The position numbers were made by a program, and so were the translations under genes. The notes below the pieces were generated by a model. The model saw only the letters and a program-made list of their open reading frames with translations. It ran no database searches and was not told the origin of the DNA. Positions 7,087 through 15,319 of a stretch of 20,120 nt of DNA are shown here, piece after piece. The stretch comes from Cardiobacteriales bacterium (lineage in GTDB: Bacteria > Pseudomonadota > Gammaproteobacteria > Cardiobacteriales > Wohlfahrtiimonadaceae): assembly GCA_030150565.1 (NCBI GenBank), contig JASLFR010000003.1:1-20120 (forward strand), read 5' to 3'. The stretch's first letter is position 1; each line of letters begins with the position of its first letter.

Positions 7087-7689
7087 TTATTTTTTTGCTC
7101 TAAAGGCGCTCTCTTCCCCTCTAATTAATCTCTGAATATTGGAGCGATGGCGATAGAGAAGCAGCCCGATCATAATTAGCAGTGCAATTGCAGAGTATTT
7201 AGGAAGTGAGAGGGGAGGAATTAAGAGGTAGAGGGGGGCGAGTGTTGTTGCTGTAAGGGCTGAGAGAGAGGAGACGCGCGTCAACAAAAAGACCCCGATC
7301 CACGTTGTAAAAACCGCAACTGCTAGAAGGGGGGAGAGCGCAATAATCACCCCAAACGCCGTTGCTACCCCTTTGCCCCCTTTAAATTGAAAATAGAGGG
7401 GGAAGAGATGCCCTAAAAATGCGGCAAGTGCGGTAAGAGCGATGGTTAGGTCATCCATCTTTAAGAGGCGTGCAATGAGGACGGGGATCAATCCTTTAAG
7501 CAGATCGCCAACAAGGGTCATTGCCGCAGGTTTTTTCCCTCCAAGGCGCATCACGTTAGTCGCTCCTGGATTTTGTGAGCCGCTGCTGCGGGGATCAGGG
7601 AGTCGGTAGAGACGACAGATTAAGATTGCAGAAGAGATAGAACCTAATAGATAAGCAAAGAGGGGGAAGAGCAGTAATGTTAGCGTCAT
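7087..7689 (-). CDS. plsY: Acyl-phosphate:glycerol-3-phosphate acyltransferase
   Basis: Inner-membrane enzyme that transfers an acyl group from acyl-phosphate to glycerol-3-phosphate, the first step of phospholipid synthesis. It has 200 residues (205 in E. coli) and several hydrophobic segments. The conserved PlsY motifs are visible: LGSISSA near the N-terminus, GSQNPGATNVMR (about 37-48), a DLLKG turn, and GHLFPLYFQFKGGKGVATAFG (about 91-111). The start at 7689 has only a weak ribosome site. A hairpin stands between the yoaA stop and this gene. E. coli plsY neighbours folB and tsaD; neither is here. Confidence 0.95.
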   Translation of the reverse strand: MTLTLLLFPLFAYLLGSISSAILICRLYRLPDPRSSGSQNPGATNVMRLGGKKPAAMTLVGDLLKGLIPVLIARLLKMDDLTIALTALAAFLGHLFPLYFQFKGGKGVATAFGVIIALSPLLAVAVFTTWIGVFLLTRVSSLSALTATTLAPLYLLIPPLSLPKYSAIALLIMIGLLLYRHRSNIQRLIRGEESAFRAKK

Positions 7690-7700
7690 ACAAAAATCTC

Positions 7701-7734
7701 AAAAAGTAACAGGAGCGCCTATTATAGCGCTCCT
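7701..7734 (-). terminator. Hairpin between yoaA and plsY
   Basis: AGGAGCGC (7711-7718) pairs perfectly with GCGCTCCT (7727-7734) over an 8-base loop, followed on the minus strand by GTTACTTTTTGAG. It begins about 30 bases after the yoaA stop. The T run is interrupted and displaced, so this is a weak or partial terminator. plsY begins about 20 bases further on. Confidence 0.5.
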
Positions 7735-7764
7735 TAATTAGCTAAGGAGCGAAGGAGCTTATAT

Positions 7765-9726
7765 TTATTCATCTATAGAGGCACGCGTTCTATTTCGCTC
7801 CTCAATATAGCGGTAAAAATTGTGTACCCGTTCAATTTTGAGGGTTTTAGTCATATCGGGAAGACTCTCAATAAAGATCTTACCGTAGCTTTTACTCATT
7901 AGGCGGGGATCTGCAAGCACAAGTACGCCGTAATCATCATGATCTCGAATTAATCGCCCAACTCCCTGTTTAAGGGCGATCACCGCACGGGGGAGCTGAT
8001 AATGCATAAAGGCGTTTCCACCCCCCTCATTGATTAGGTTGATCTTCGCCTGCTCAACAGGATCACCCGGGGATGCGAAGGGGAACTTTTCAATCACAAC
8101 ACAGGTGAGCGCTTCCCCCTTAACATCTACCCCCTCCCAGAAGCTCATGGTGCCGAGAAGAATCCCATTACCAGAAGCTTTGAAATCCTCAATGAGTGCC
8201 ATTTTTGAACGATCCCCCTGTTTAAAGAGGGGGTACTCGACCCGATCTTTTAGCAGAGTGTAGGCGCTATTTAAGGCGCGATAACTGGTAAAGAGGAGAA
8301 AAGTGCGCCCATCTGCCGCCTCAATAACGGGAATCACCGCCTCAATAAATTGGGGGAGAAACTCTTCGCTATGGGGGGGAGGAAGATTAGGGGGGTGGTA
8401 GAGAAGCGATGTGCGAGGGAAGTCGAAGGGGCTCTCCAGTTTCAGAGTTCTCTTTTGAGAGATGCCAAGAGGGGTTGCAAAGTAGGAGAAATCCTCTCCA
8501 ACGGCTAGGGTTGCAGAGGTGTAGATCCATGTTGGAGCTAATCGACTCGTCTGCTGCTGAAAAATATCTGCAATCTTTAGAGGGGTTGCATGAAAAGTGA
8601 AGTTGACGGCGAAGGTCTCCATCCAGCGGATATGGTTCGGCTCTTTCCCTTCCGATTTTAAGATCATCAACCACGATTGAGTCATCTCAGTTAGACGACT
8701 AATCATTTTAATGAAGAGTTGCGCCCGCTTCTCTAGAGGGGTGATGATGGAAAGGAGCGCTTGAAGAAGCTCCCCAATCTCTAACATCTTATCTTGAATG
8801 AGTCGATTATCGAGATAATCACTCATCGCACTCCGTTTTGCCTCTTTGGGGAAGAGGTTTCGCAGAGCACTTAGCGCCTCATTTAGAGGAAGAATAAGAG
8901 GGTCATGATCCTTAAAGTCGGGAGCTTCCTCCCGAATGGCGCGTTCAAAATCATCAATCCAGAGGAGGATCTGACGACTCCCCACCTGATCGCTAAAGAA
9001 GTAGCTTGTAATCTCTGCAAGTTGATGCGCCTCATCTACAATGACTGAATCAACGGTTGGCAGAATCTCCCCAAAGCCCCCCTCTTTTAGAGCTAAATCA
9101 GCGCAGAGAAGGTGATGATTGACAACGATAATCTCCGCCTCTTTAGCACGATCACGTGCCGCAAAGAAGAAGCAGGAATCGTAATCGGGGCACTCCTTTC
9201 CAAGACAATTTTCAGAGGTGGCAGTTACATTGCTCTGAAGAGTGGAGTCGAGCGGCGAATCGAGCTGGCTAAGATCACCCGTTTTAGAACTTTTCTGAAA
9301 TTGAACTAACGCTTTTACCTGATCCACTTGACGCTTATTCTCTAGGCGTCCCCGCTGGGTCACGGTTCGTAGACGGTAGTGGCAAAGATAGTTGCTCCGC
9401 CCTTTTAAAAGAGCGCTCTTAATGGGACGATCAGTCGCCTCTTCAAGCAGGGGGATATCCTTCTCAAAGAGCTGATCTTGTAGATGTTTTGTCCCTGTTG
9501 AGACGATCGCACGCCCCTCAAACATCAAGATTGGAAGAAGGTAGGCGAAGGTCTTTCCCGTCCCTGTTCCCGCTTCAACAATCAAGGTCTCCTCATCTGC
9601 AAGCGCATCTCCAATCGCTTGAGCCATCTCGATCTGCTCAGCACGGGGGCGATACCCCTCAATCGTACGGCTTAGCGCCCCATCGTTGCTGAAGAAGTCA
9701 GCAATTTTTTGCCGCTCTCTACTCAT
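7765..9726 (-). CDS. yoaA: Iron-sulfur DNA helicase of the YoaA/DinG (XPD-like) family
   Basis: Superfamily 2 ATP-dependent helicase with an iron-sulfur domain; E. coli YoaA acts in DNA damage tolerance with the clamp-loader chi subunit. An upstream ATG at 9765 would lie deep in the preceding gene. The ATG at 9726 has GAGGA 5 bases before it, so 653 residues are called (E. coli YoaA 636, DinG 716). Walker A AGTGTGKT is at 52-59, the four cluster cysteines at 115, 174, 179 and 185, DEAH at 231-234, and the QGVGRLIR motif VI lies near the C-terminus. It overlaps the M16 gene by 8 bases and is last in the M16-M16-yoaA operon. The similarity is closer to YoaA than DinG. Confidence 0.9.
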   Translation of the reverse strand: MSRERQKIADFFSNDGALSRTIEGYRPRAEQIEMAQAIGDALADEETLIVEAGTGTGKTFAYLLPILMFEGRAIVSTGTKHLQDQLFEKDIPLLEEATDRPIKSALLKGRSNYLCHYRLRTVTQRGRLENKRQVDQVKALVQFQKSSKTGDLSQLDSPLDSTLQSNVTATSENCLGKECPDYDSCFFFAARDRAKEAEIIVVNHHLLCADLALKEGGFGEILPTVDSVIVDEAHQLAEITSYFFSDQVGSRQILLWIDDFERAIREEAPDFKDHDPLILPLNEALSALRNLFPKEAKRSAMSDYLDNRLIQDKMLEIGELLQALLSIITPLEKRAQLFIKMISRLTEMTQSWLMILKSEGKEPNHIRWMETFAVNFTFHATPLKIADIFQQQTSRLAPTWIYTSATLAVGEDFSYFATPLGISQKRTLKLESPFDFPRTSLLYHPPNLPPPHSEEFLPQFIEAVIPVIEAADGRTFLLFTSYRALNSAYTLLKDRVEYPLFKQGDRSKMALIEDFKASGNGILLGTMSFWEGVDVKGEALTCVVIEKFPFASPGDPVEQAKINLINEGGGNAFMHYQLPRAVIALKQGVGRLIRDHDDYGVLVLADPRLMSKSYGKIFIESLPDMTKTLKIERVHNFYRYIEERNRTRASIDE

Positions 9727-11089
9727 CATCTTCCTCAATCTTCTCTTCGATAGAGGGGGAATCACCCTTATCGATCGCGCCCCCTACGATAATGGTGCTC
9801 ATTTTTTCGGGATGAATGTGGCGGGCAAAAGCATTTTGAATCTCCTCTTTTGTGATTTTTTCAATCCGTTTGGGGTAGTGATCGTAATGATCAAGAGGGA
9901 GATCATAGAGGGCAAGATGCATGACTGCGCTCGCTTTTTTAGCATTGCTATCGAGGCTAAGCACCATTCCCCCAATGAGATTATTCTTAGCAAGTTGTAG
10001 TGCCCCCTCATCAGGACCATGCTCAATAAAGTTTCTTAAGAGGGCTTGAGTCGCTTCAATCGCCTCGTCAACACGCTCATTTTGTGTAGAGAGAGCGATT
10101 GTGAAAGGGCCTGCGATAAAGCTTGGAGAGAAGCTACTGCTAATGCCGTAAGTTAAGCCCATCTCTTCACGAATCTTCATCATCAATTGGGAGGTAAGAC
10201 CACTTCCTCCTAAAATATGGTTTCCTAAGATGAGGGGGAGATAATCTTCATCAAAATAATCGATGCTCGGATGCCCCATTAATATGCGGCTTTGGGGGCT
10301 CTTAAAATAGTGGGTGATATATTCCGCTTTGAGTTGAGGGCGCTCCTCTTCAATCTTCGGTAGTGATTCCCCCGCTCCAAGAAGCTTGCTAAATCGGGCG
10401 GCAATCGCCTCTGCATCACTTCGCTCTAACGCACCAACAATGACAAAATTTGCATCGGTTGCGTTATAAAAGTTGGCTCTAAACTGCTTTAACTCATCAA
10501 GAGAGAGTGATTTTAGAGAGTCTTGCAACTCTTTTGAGGTGAAGCTTAAGAGGCTTTCAGGGTAGAGCGTCTCGTAGTAGAGCTCACTTGCAACGGCATT
10601 GATGTTATCGAGTAACGCTTTTTGGGCATCGATCGATTGCGCTCGCTCCCGTTCAAAAATCGCCGCATCAAAATGGGGCTCAGAGAGGGTGAGTGCTAAG
10701 AGATCGAGCGCTTTAGAGAGGGTCTCTTCATCGGTTAAGCTTCTAAGATTGAAGAGCGTCTGATTCAGGCTTACCTGCGCAGAGATATTGATTCCTAAAT
10801 CTTCTAGCGCCTCATGAAATTGCTCCTCATCATAATCTCCCGCCCCTTTTGTCATAAGAGAGGCGGTAAGTTGTGCAAGTCCCGCCTTTTCAGCTGCACG
10901 AAAGGCACCAGCATCTAAACCGAAGAGAAGATCCACCATCGGCAATTCAGGGGCGTGGATAAAGTAGACATCCGCTCCCTCTTCGGTCTGCCAATGTTCA
11001 ATCTCATCACTAAGCTGTTTTGTTGTCGCCATTGTTGGAATCCATAAAAGTAGTAAGAGTGAGAGGGTACGAAATAGCTGTTTCATCAT
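9719..11089 (-). CDS. M16 family peptidase-like subunit lacking the zinc site
   Basis: Second member of an M16 (pitrilysin/insulinase) pair. The 456 residues begin with a hydrophobic signal segment (about 8-20), so it is probably exported to the periplasm. At the place of the catalytic HxxEH the sequence is GLAQLTASLM: the ligands are Gln72 and Ser76 and the base is Ala75, so it cannot bind zinc in the usual way. The substrate-binding Arg/Tyr pair of the C-terminal domain is present in REEMGLTY (Arg306, Tyr313). In known two-subunit M16 proteases one chain carries the zinc site and the other the R/Y pair, which fits this operon. It starts in a TAATG overlap with its partner and ends overlapping yoaA. 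Confidence 0.9.
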   Translation of the reverse strand: MMKQLFRTLSLLLLLWIPTMATTKQLSDEIEHWQTEEGADVYFIHAPELPMVDLLFGLDAGAFRAAEKAGLAQLTASLMTKGAGDYDEEQFHEALEDLGINISAQVSLNQTLFNLRSLTDEETLSKALDLLALTLSEPHFDAAIFERERAQSIDAQKALLDNINAVASELYYETLYPESLLSFTSKELQDSLKSLSLDELKQFRANFYNATDANFVIVGALERSDAEAIAARFSKLLGAGESLPKIEEERPQLKAEYITHYFKSPQSRILMGHPSIDYFDEDYLPLILGNHILGGSGLTSQLMMKIREEMGLTYGISSSFSPSFIAGPFTIALSTQNERVDEAIEATQALLRNFIEHGPDEGALQLAKNNLIGGMVLSLDSNAKKASAVMHLALYDLPLDHYDHYPKRIEKITKEEIQNAFARHIHPEKMSTIIVGGAIDKGDSPSIEEKIEEDDE

Positions 11090-12516
11090 TACTCTCCATG
11101 CTGTTCTTTAGTTGGTGAGGCATCTTCTACCCGATTTTTAGATGGGGATTGTAGGGTAGCGATGGTTAGATTCTCAGTAGTGAGATGACGTTTGACCGCA
11201 GCTTGAATCATCTCAGGGGTGATTTTTTCAAGCTCATCGAGGATCGTTTCACGGTGGCGCCACCCTTCCCCTGTTGTCTCCGCAGCGCCAATCTCCATCG
11301 CTTGATAGTAGAGTGAATCCCGCTCATAGATACTTTCAGCACGATAACGGGTTAAGACACGCTTCAACTCCTTTTTGGAGACAGGCTCCTCTTTTAAGCG
11401 CTCTATTTGGGCGAGAAGTTGCGCTTCAATCGTTGCTAAATCATGGTTGATTGCAGGGACAGCGCTGAGAAGAAAACTCCCCTCAAAGCGACGATCTCCA
11501 CTGTAATAGGCGCTCGCTTGAAGGGCGGATTGTTTACCCCGTACCAATTCACGACTGAGGCGAGATGAGCGGCTGCCATCTAAAATCTCCGCTGCGAGCA
11601 TCAATGCGTAGACATCGGTGCGATCTTCAGCAGTGTTGATGCTTGGCACTTTATACCCCATAAAGAGGAGGGGCATATTCACCTCTGTAATCAATTCTGC
11701 CCGCTTTAATCCCAATTGAGGGACCTCAAAATCGTGCGCATGCTCAATATTTTTGCTCGGTTCAATCGCTCCAAAATATTTTTCAGCTAGTTTGAACGCC
11801 TCTTCCGCTTTAACATCTCCAACAATCACTAACGTTGCATTATTAGGGGCGTAGAAGCGGCGATACCACTCTTCAAGATCGGAGAGCTTCCAGCGTTCAA
11901 TCTCAGGCATCCAACCAATAATGGGGTTGCGATAGGCGCTCGTATTCCACATGGTGGCGTTAAAAAATTCGTAAAATTGTCCCTGAGGGTTGCTATCGGT
12001 GCGCTGCCTCCGCTCTTCTGCAACTACTTGACGCTCAGGAATAAAATCTTCAGGGCGGAGCTCAAGATTCACCATGCGATCTGACTCTAGGCGGAGCGCT
12101 GTCTCTAGCTCCCATGCGGGTAACATCTCAAAATAGGCGGTGTAATCGTAGGAGGTGAAGGCGTTATCTCTCCCCCCAAGATTGGCGATGATGGTGGAGT
12201 GCTCATTCGCTTTAAGCGTTGGCGTCCCTTTAAACATCATATGCTCCAACATGTGGGAGATCCCTCCAAGCCCTCTCGGCTCATCAACAGAGCCCACTTT
12301 GTACCAAACCATTGTGGTGACAACAGGCGCTCGATGATCCTCCCGAACGATCACCTTCAATCCATTATCGAGAAGATGTTCATGAGTATTTTCAAAGACA
12401 TGGGGAAGGGTTGGCGCGTCGGACATATCGGATTCTTCTGCAAAGAGGGGTGTGTGTGAAATAAAAACAGCACTTAAAAGGGTAAGTGCTGTCTGTTTCA
12501 TTCGGCGGTAAATCAT
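11089..12516 (-). CDS. M16 family zinc metallopeptidase, catalytic subunit
   Basis: Exported zinc protease of the M16 family, 475 residues. A signal peptide is visible (about 6-26, cleavage near LFA-EE). The inverted zinc motif HMLEH has ligands His88 and His92 and catalytic Glu91; Glu168 (in VVAEERR) is at the expected distance of 76 residues for the third ligand. The start at 12516 has TGGAGGT with 7-base spacing; an internal ATG 15 bases later has no ribosome site. It shares one base (TAATG) with the next gene, which encodes its non-catalytic partner. A hairpin with a UUCG loop and six U ends just before this ribosome site. The substrate is unknown. Confidence 0.93.
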   Translation of the reverse strand: MIYRRMKQTALTLLSAVFISHTPLFAEESDMSDAPTLPHVFENTHEHLLDNGLKVIVREDHRAPVVTTMVWYKVGSVDEPRGLGGISHMLEHMMFKGTPTLKANEHSTIIANLGGRDNAFTSYDYTAYFEMLPAWELETALRLESDRMVNLELRPEDFIPERQVVAEERRQRTDSNPQGQFYEFFNATMWNTSAYRNPIIGWMPEIERWKLSDLEEWYRRFYAPNNATLVIVGDVKAEEAFKLAEKYFGAIEPSKNIEHAHDFEVPQLGLKRAELITEVNMPLLFMGYKVPSINTAEDRTDVYALMLAAEILDGSRSSRLSRELVRGKQSALQASAYYSGDRRFEGSFLLSAVPAINHDLATIEAQLLAQIERLKEEPVSKKELKRVLTRYRAESIYERDSLYYQAMEIGAAETTGEGWRHRETILDELEKITPEMIQAAVKRHLTTENLTIATLQSPSKNRVEDASPTKEQHGE

Positions 12517-12533
12517 TCTATTAACCTCCAGTT

Positions 12534-12557
12534 AAAAAAGCGCCCCGAAGGGCGTTT
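12534..12557 (-). terminator. UUCG-loop terminator after yciK
   Basis: On the minus strand CGCCC-UUCG-GGGCG (12554-12541), extended by three further pairs including a G-U, is followed by six T. The C(UUCG)G loop is an unusually stable tetraloop. It lies just after the yciK stop, and the ribosome site of the M16 gene (TGGAGGT, 12530-12524) begins three bases after the T run. Confidence 0.85.
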
Positions 12558-12561
12558 ATTT

Positions 12562-13308
12562 TTAAATGTTGAGTGTAAAGCACTCCCCAGTTGTAAAGGG
12601 CTTCTCACTATCCATTAGATCGATAATGAAAGGGGAGAGAAGCTCAAGGGCATGAGGGTTTTCAACCCCTTCAGGGGATGCGTTGTAACGGAGTGCAGAA
12701 TCGATAGCAACAGGATTGAGGCTATTAAATTGAATCGATGCTTGCGCTTCAAACTCTGTTGCAAAGAGCTTCATCATAGTATGGAGCCCCGCTTTTGCGA
12801 TCGCATAGCTACCCCAATAGGCGTGATCTCCACTCGCCACCTCAGGGTGCTCTAAAAAGAGAACAGAGGCGCGCTCCTCTTTTGCAGTTAAGAGGGGGAG
12901 AAGCGCTTGGGTGAGCTGAAAAGGGGCTTCTAAGTTGATGGCGATATTCTTCTGCCAATGATCGGTTGAGGTGTGTGCAAGTGGGGTTAAGCTTCCTAAA
13001 TGCCCCGCCGCATGAATCACTCCATCAATCGCTCCAAACTCTTCTGTTAATGCAGCTGCTAAACCGAAATAATCATTTGGAGTCACTTCGAGAAAATCGA
13101 AGGGGATCATCGCAGGCTCTGCTGCTCCTTCAGAGAGAAGCGCATCATACACCTCATTTAGACGGCGTTCTTTTGGGGCGACTAAAATAACGGTCGCTCC
13201 AGCTTTTCCAAGAGTGAGCGCAATATGTTTACCAATTGTGCCCGTTGCTCCAGTTACAACAATATTCTTTCCAGTAAGGGGAGCTTTCTGCTCGTGAGAT
13301 TGAGTCAT
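12562..13308 (-). CDS. yciK: YciK-like short-chain dehydrogenase/reductase with altered active site
   Basis: Rossmann-fold SDR of 248 residues resembling E. coli YciK (252), whose substrate is unknown. The nucleotide loop TGATGTIG (19-26), the tetrad Asn125 and the YxxxK pair (Tyr168, Lys172) are present. The position of the catalytic serine, 12-14 residues before the tyrosine, reads HPE (154-156), with no serine, where E. coli YciK has SSS. The NNAG-type motif reads HAAG. It may therefore be a non-catalytic or differently acting SDR. AAGGAA precedes the ATG at 13308. It follows ubiG by 21 bases; the ubiG-yciK neighbourhood is also found in Pseudomonas, where a phosphatase gene lies between them. 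Confidence 0.78.
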   Translation of the reverse strand: MTQSHEQKAPLTGKNIVVTGATGTIGKHIALTLGKAGATVILVAPKERRLNEVYDALLSEGAAEPAMIPFDFLEVTPNDYFGLAAALTEEFGAIDGVIHAAGHLGSLTPLAHTSTDHWQKNIAINLEAPFQLTQALLPLLTAKEERASVLFLEHPEVASGDHAYWGSYAIAKAGLHTMMKLFATEFEAQASIQFNSLNPVAIDSALRYNASPEGVENPHALELLSPFIIDLMDSEKPFTTGECFTLNI

Positions 13309-13329
13309 TAAGATTCCTTTTTTGATCGA

Positions 13330-14031
13330 TTAACGTTCTTTTTTCGCCGCTAAGAGATAGTTCATGCTGACATCTGGAACTAGCTGGGCGATGCGTGTAA
13401 AGGGATTGTAGCTCATCCCTGAGATGCGTATAACATCCAGCTGATTGAATTGACACATCTCGTGTAGTTCAAGTGGAGTGATAAATTTATTCGCATCATG
13501 CGTTCCTTTGGGAACAACTCTTAAGAGATTCTCTGCTGCAAAGACCACAAGAGAGCGAGCCTTAAAGGTACGATTGATTGTAGAGAGGAAGAGGTGCCCT
13601 TCCGGTTTAAGAAGGGTGCTACACGCCTCAATGATAGAGTGGGGATCAGGTACATGCTCAAGCATCTCCAAGCAGGTGACCAGATCAAATTGCCCCGCCG
13701 CCTCTTTTGCAAAATCCTCAACAGAGATAACACGATAGTCGATCTCAAGATTGGAACTTTGCGCATGCTCTTTTGCGATGGAAATGGCATTCTCAGCAAG
13801 ATCGATAGCGGTGACTTCAGCCCCTCTCTTAGCTAAACCTTCTGAGAGGATCCCTCCACCACAACCAACATCGAGTACTTTTAACCCTTTAAGATCGGCT
13901 CGATCGAGTGTCTCCATAATAAAATCGAAGCGGGGAGGGTTGATATCGTGGAGCGTCTTTAGCGCCCCATCTTTATCCCACCATTTATGTTGATTAAATT
14001 TTTCGATCTCTTCTGCATGAACGTTGCTCAT
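13330..14031 (-). CDS. ubiG: Ubiquinone biosynthesis O-methyltransferase
   Basis: SAM-dependent enzyme that carries out both O-methylation steps of ubiquinone synthesis. The 233 residues (240 in E. coli) include the N-terminal family pattern EIEKFNQHKWWDKDG and INPPRFDFI, SAM motif I VLDVGCGGG (52-60), Asp77 at the end of strand 2, and post-motif LEMLEHVPDP. AAGGAG precedes the ATG at 14031. It lies 23 bases after cvpA and 21 bases before yciK, so the three are probably co-transcribed. In E. coli the gene after cvpA is purF; here ubiG takes that place. Confidence 0.96.
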   Translation of the reverse strand: MSNVHAEEIEKFNQHKWWDKDGALKTLHDINPPRFDFIMETLDRADLKGLKVLDVGCGGGILSEGLAKRGAEVTAIDLAENAISIAKEHAQSSNLEIDYRVISVEDFAKEAAGQFDLVTCLEMLEHVPDPHSIIEACSTLLKPEGHLFLSTINRTFKARSLVVFAAENLLRVVPKGTHDANKFITPLELHEMCQFNQLDVIRISGMSYNPFTRIAQLVPDVSMNYLLAAKKER

Positions 14032-14054
14032 CTATAACTCCTTTTGGGGGTAAA

Positions 14055-14714
14055 TTACGACTCTGAGGTGGGGGAGAGGAGAAGGGGAGGGGTGAGAAGT
14101 GGCTCATCAAATTGGAGCGCCTCATCCTCCTTCTTTAGATCATTAATAATCTTCTCAGTATCGATGCGCTCTAAAAAGTTATCGGGCACAAGGCGCGATA
14201 GCTGCTTCGACCACGATTCTGCACTTGCAGAGAGCTTTGCATTCTTCCAGCTCGCTTGCTCTTTTAATGGGGAGTAGCTAATAAAGAGACCAATCACAGC
14301 GACGACAAACATCCCTCTAAGTAACCCAAAGAGAGCCCCTAAAAGACGATCGGGCCAGCTAATTTTGAGGCGACGAATCAACATAGAGATTAGGAGATTG
14401 AGCAGACCAAAGAGGAAGAGCAATCCTAAAAAGGTGATCACAAAGCTGATTCCTGAAGCGATCACCACCTCATTGACATTGCTTGGGTCAACAGAGTCAG
14501 CAAGGTTCGCCGCATCACTCCCCCCAAATAGATTGGGAAGCAGTTTAGCAACATCATCGAAATAGAAGGTAGCTCCAAGAAATGCGCCAATCCAGACGAA
14601 GAGGGAGAGCGCTTCAGTGATAAAGCCACGCGCAAAAGCGATGATGATTGAGATTAAGATGATGCCAAGAAGCACCAGATCGATAATAGAGGAGAAGTCT
14701 TGTGTGATTTCCAT
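14055..14714 (-). CDS. cvpA: CvpA family membrane protein
   Basis: Inner-membrane protein first named for colicin V production; its exact biochemical role is not known, though it is linked to envelope stress. Four hydrophobic segments are visible (about 12-32, 35-52, 77-100 and 123-145), with the conserved ARGFITEALSL stretch and the DRLLGALFGLLRGM motif. It is 219 residues against 162 in E. coli. The excess includes a hydrophilic loop near 55-75 and a charged C-terminal tail of about 60 residues ending in a Pro/Leu-rich segment. No clear ribosome site precedes the ATG at 14714. Its position after the SPOR gene matches E. coli accD-folC-dedD-cvpA. Confidence 0.9.
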   Translation of the reverse strand: MEITQDFSSIIDLVLLGIILISIIIAFARGFITEALSLFVWIGAFLGATFYFDDVAKLLPNLFGGSDAANLADSVDPSNVNEVVIASGISFVITFLGLLFLFGLLNLLISMLIRRLKISWPDRLLGALFGLLRGMFVVAVIGLFISYSPLKEQASWKNAKLSASAESWSKQLSRLVPDNFLERIDTEKIINDLKKEDEALQFDEPLLTPPLLLSPTSES

Positions 14715-14740
14715 GAAGAGTGATTAGCCTTACTGTTAAA

Positions 14741-15319
14741 TTAGCGAATATGAATAAGCGAGGTCTCTTGTCCTTGCTGTTTTAATCGATTCTGTACGTT
14801 GATTGCGTTCTCTCTTTGCATGAAAGGGCCTACCCGTACTTTGCTTAAATTTCCATCTTTCTGGATGTAGACTTTGTAGCCTGCATCCGCCAATTTGTTG
14901 TGGAGATTTCGGGCATTCACCTCATTCCCAAAAACACCCACCTGAACAAACCAGCTCTCATTAGGCGTTGTCTGCTGGTTGGTGCTGTTTTGAGTCGGTT
15001 TACTGCTCGAAATGAGATCTAACGCAGGAGGCTCACTCGTTCCTGTTTGATTGCTGGGGGCTTTCTGAGGAGCATTTTGAGCAGACTGATTCTGCTGATG
15101 CTGCTGTAGGAAGCTCTCTTCAGCATTGTTGTGCCAATATTGCGTCTGATCGTTAGGATTATTAGAGACGATACTAACGGGTTGCCCCCCCTGTGTGGGA
15201 TGAGCGGAATCATCATCCTTACTCGGCGCAAAGATGAGCGTCAGCACAAGGAGAGAGAGGGCTCCAAGAAATACTGCACCAACAATTCGTTGGATTTTTT
15301 GAGGCTTATTGATAGTCAT
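14741..15319 (-). CDS. dedD: SPOR domain membrane protein (DedD-like)
   Basis: Bitopic inner-membrane protein whose SPOR domain should bind glycan strands lacking stem peptides at the division site. Of 192 residues, about 11-31 form one transmembrane helix. Residues 35-120 are a low-complexity linker rich in Gln, Asn, Ser, Thr and Pro, and about 121-192 are the SPOR repeat (begins SWFVQVGVFGNEVNARNL, then KVRVGPF). The ATG at 15319 lies 14 bases inside folC, with no clear ribosome site, so translation is probably coupled. The name DedD rests on position between folC and cvpA, because SPOR proteins share little outside the domain. Confidence 0.82.
   Translation of the reverse strand: MTINKPQKIQRIVGAVFLGALSLLVLTLIFAPSKDDDSAHPTQGGQPVSIVSNNPNDQTQYWHNNAEESFLQQHQQNQSAQNAPQKAPSNQTGTSEPPALDLISSSKPTQNSTNQQTTPNESWFVQVGVFGNEVNARNLHNKLADAGYKVYIQKDGNLSKVRVGPFMQRENAINVQNRLKQQGQETSLIHIR

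Noticed and set aside
9727..9765. Upstream start for yoaA giving 13 more residues
   Set aside because: The added residues overlap the M16 gene further and lack a ribosome site, whereas the ATG at 9726 has GAGGA at good spacing and gives the usual N-terminus.
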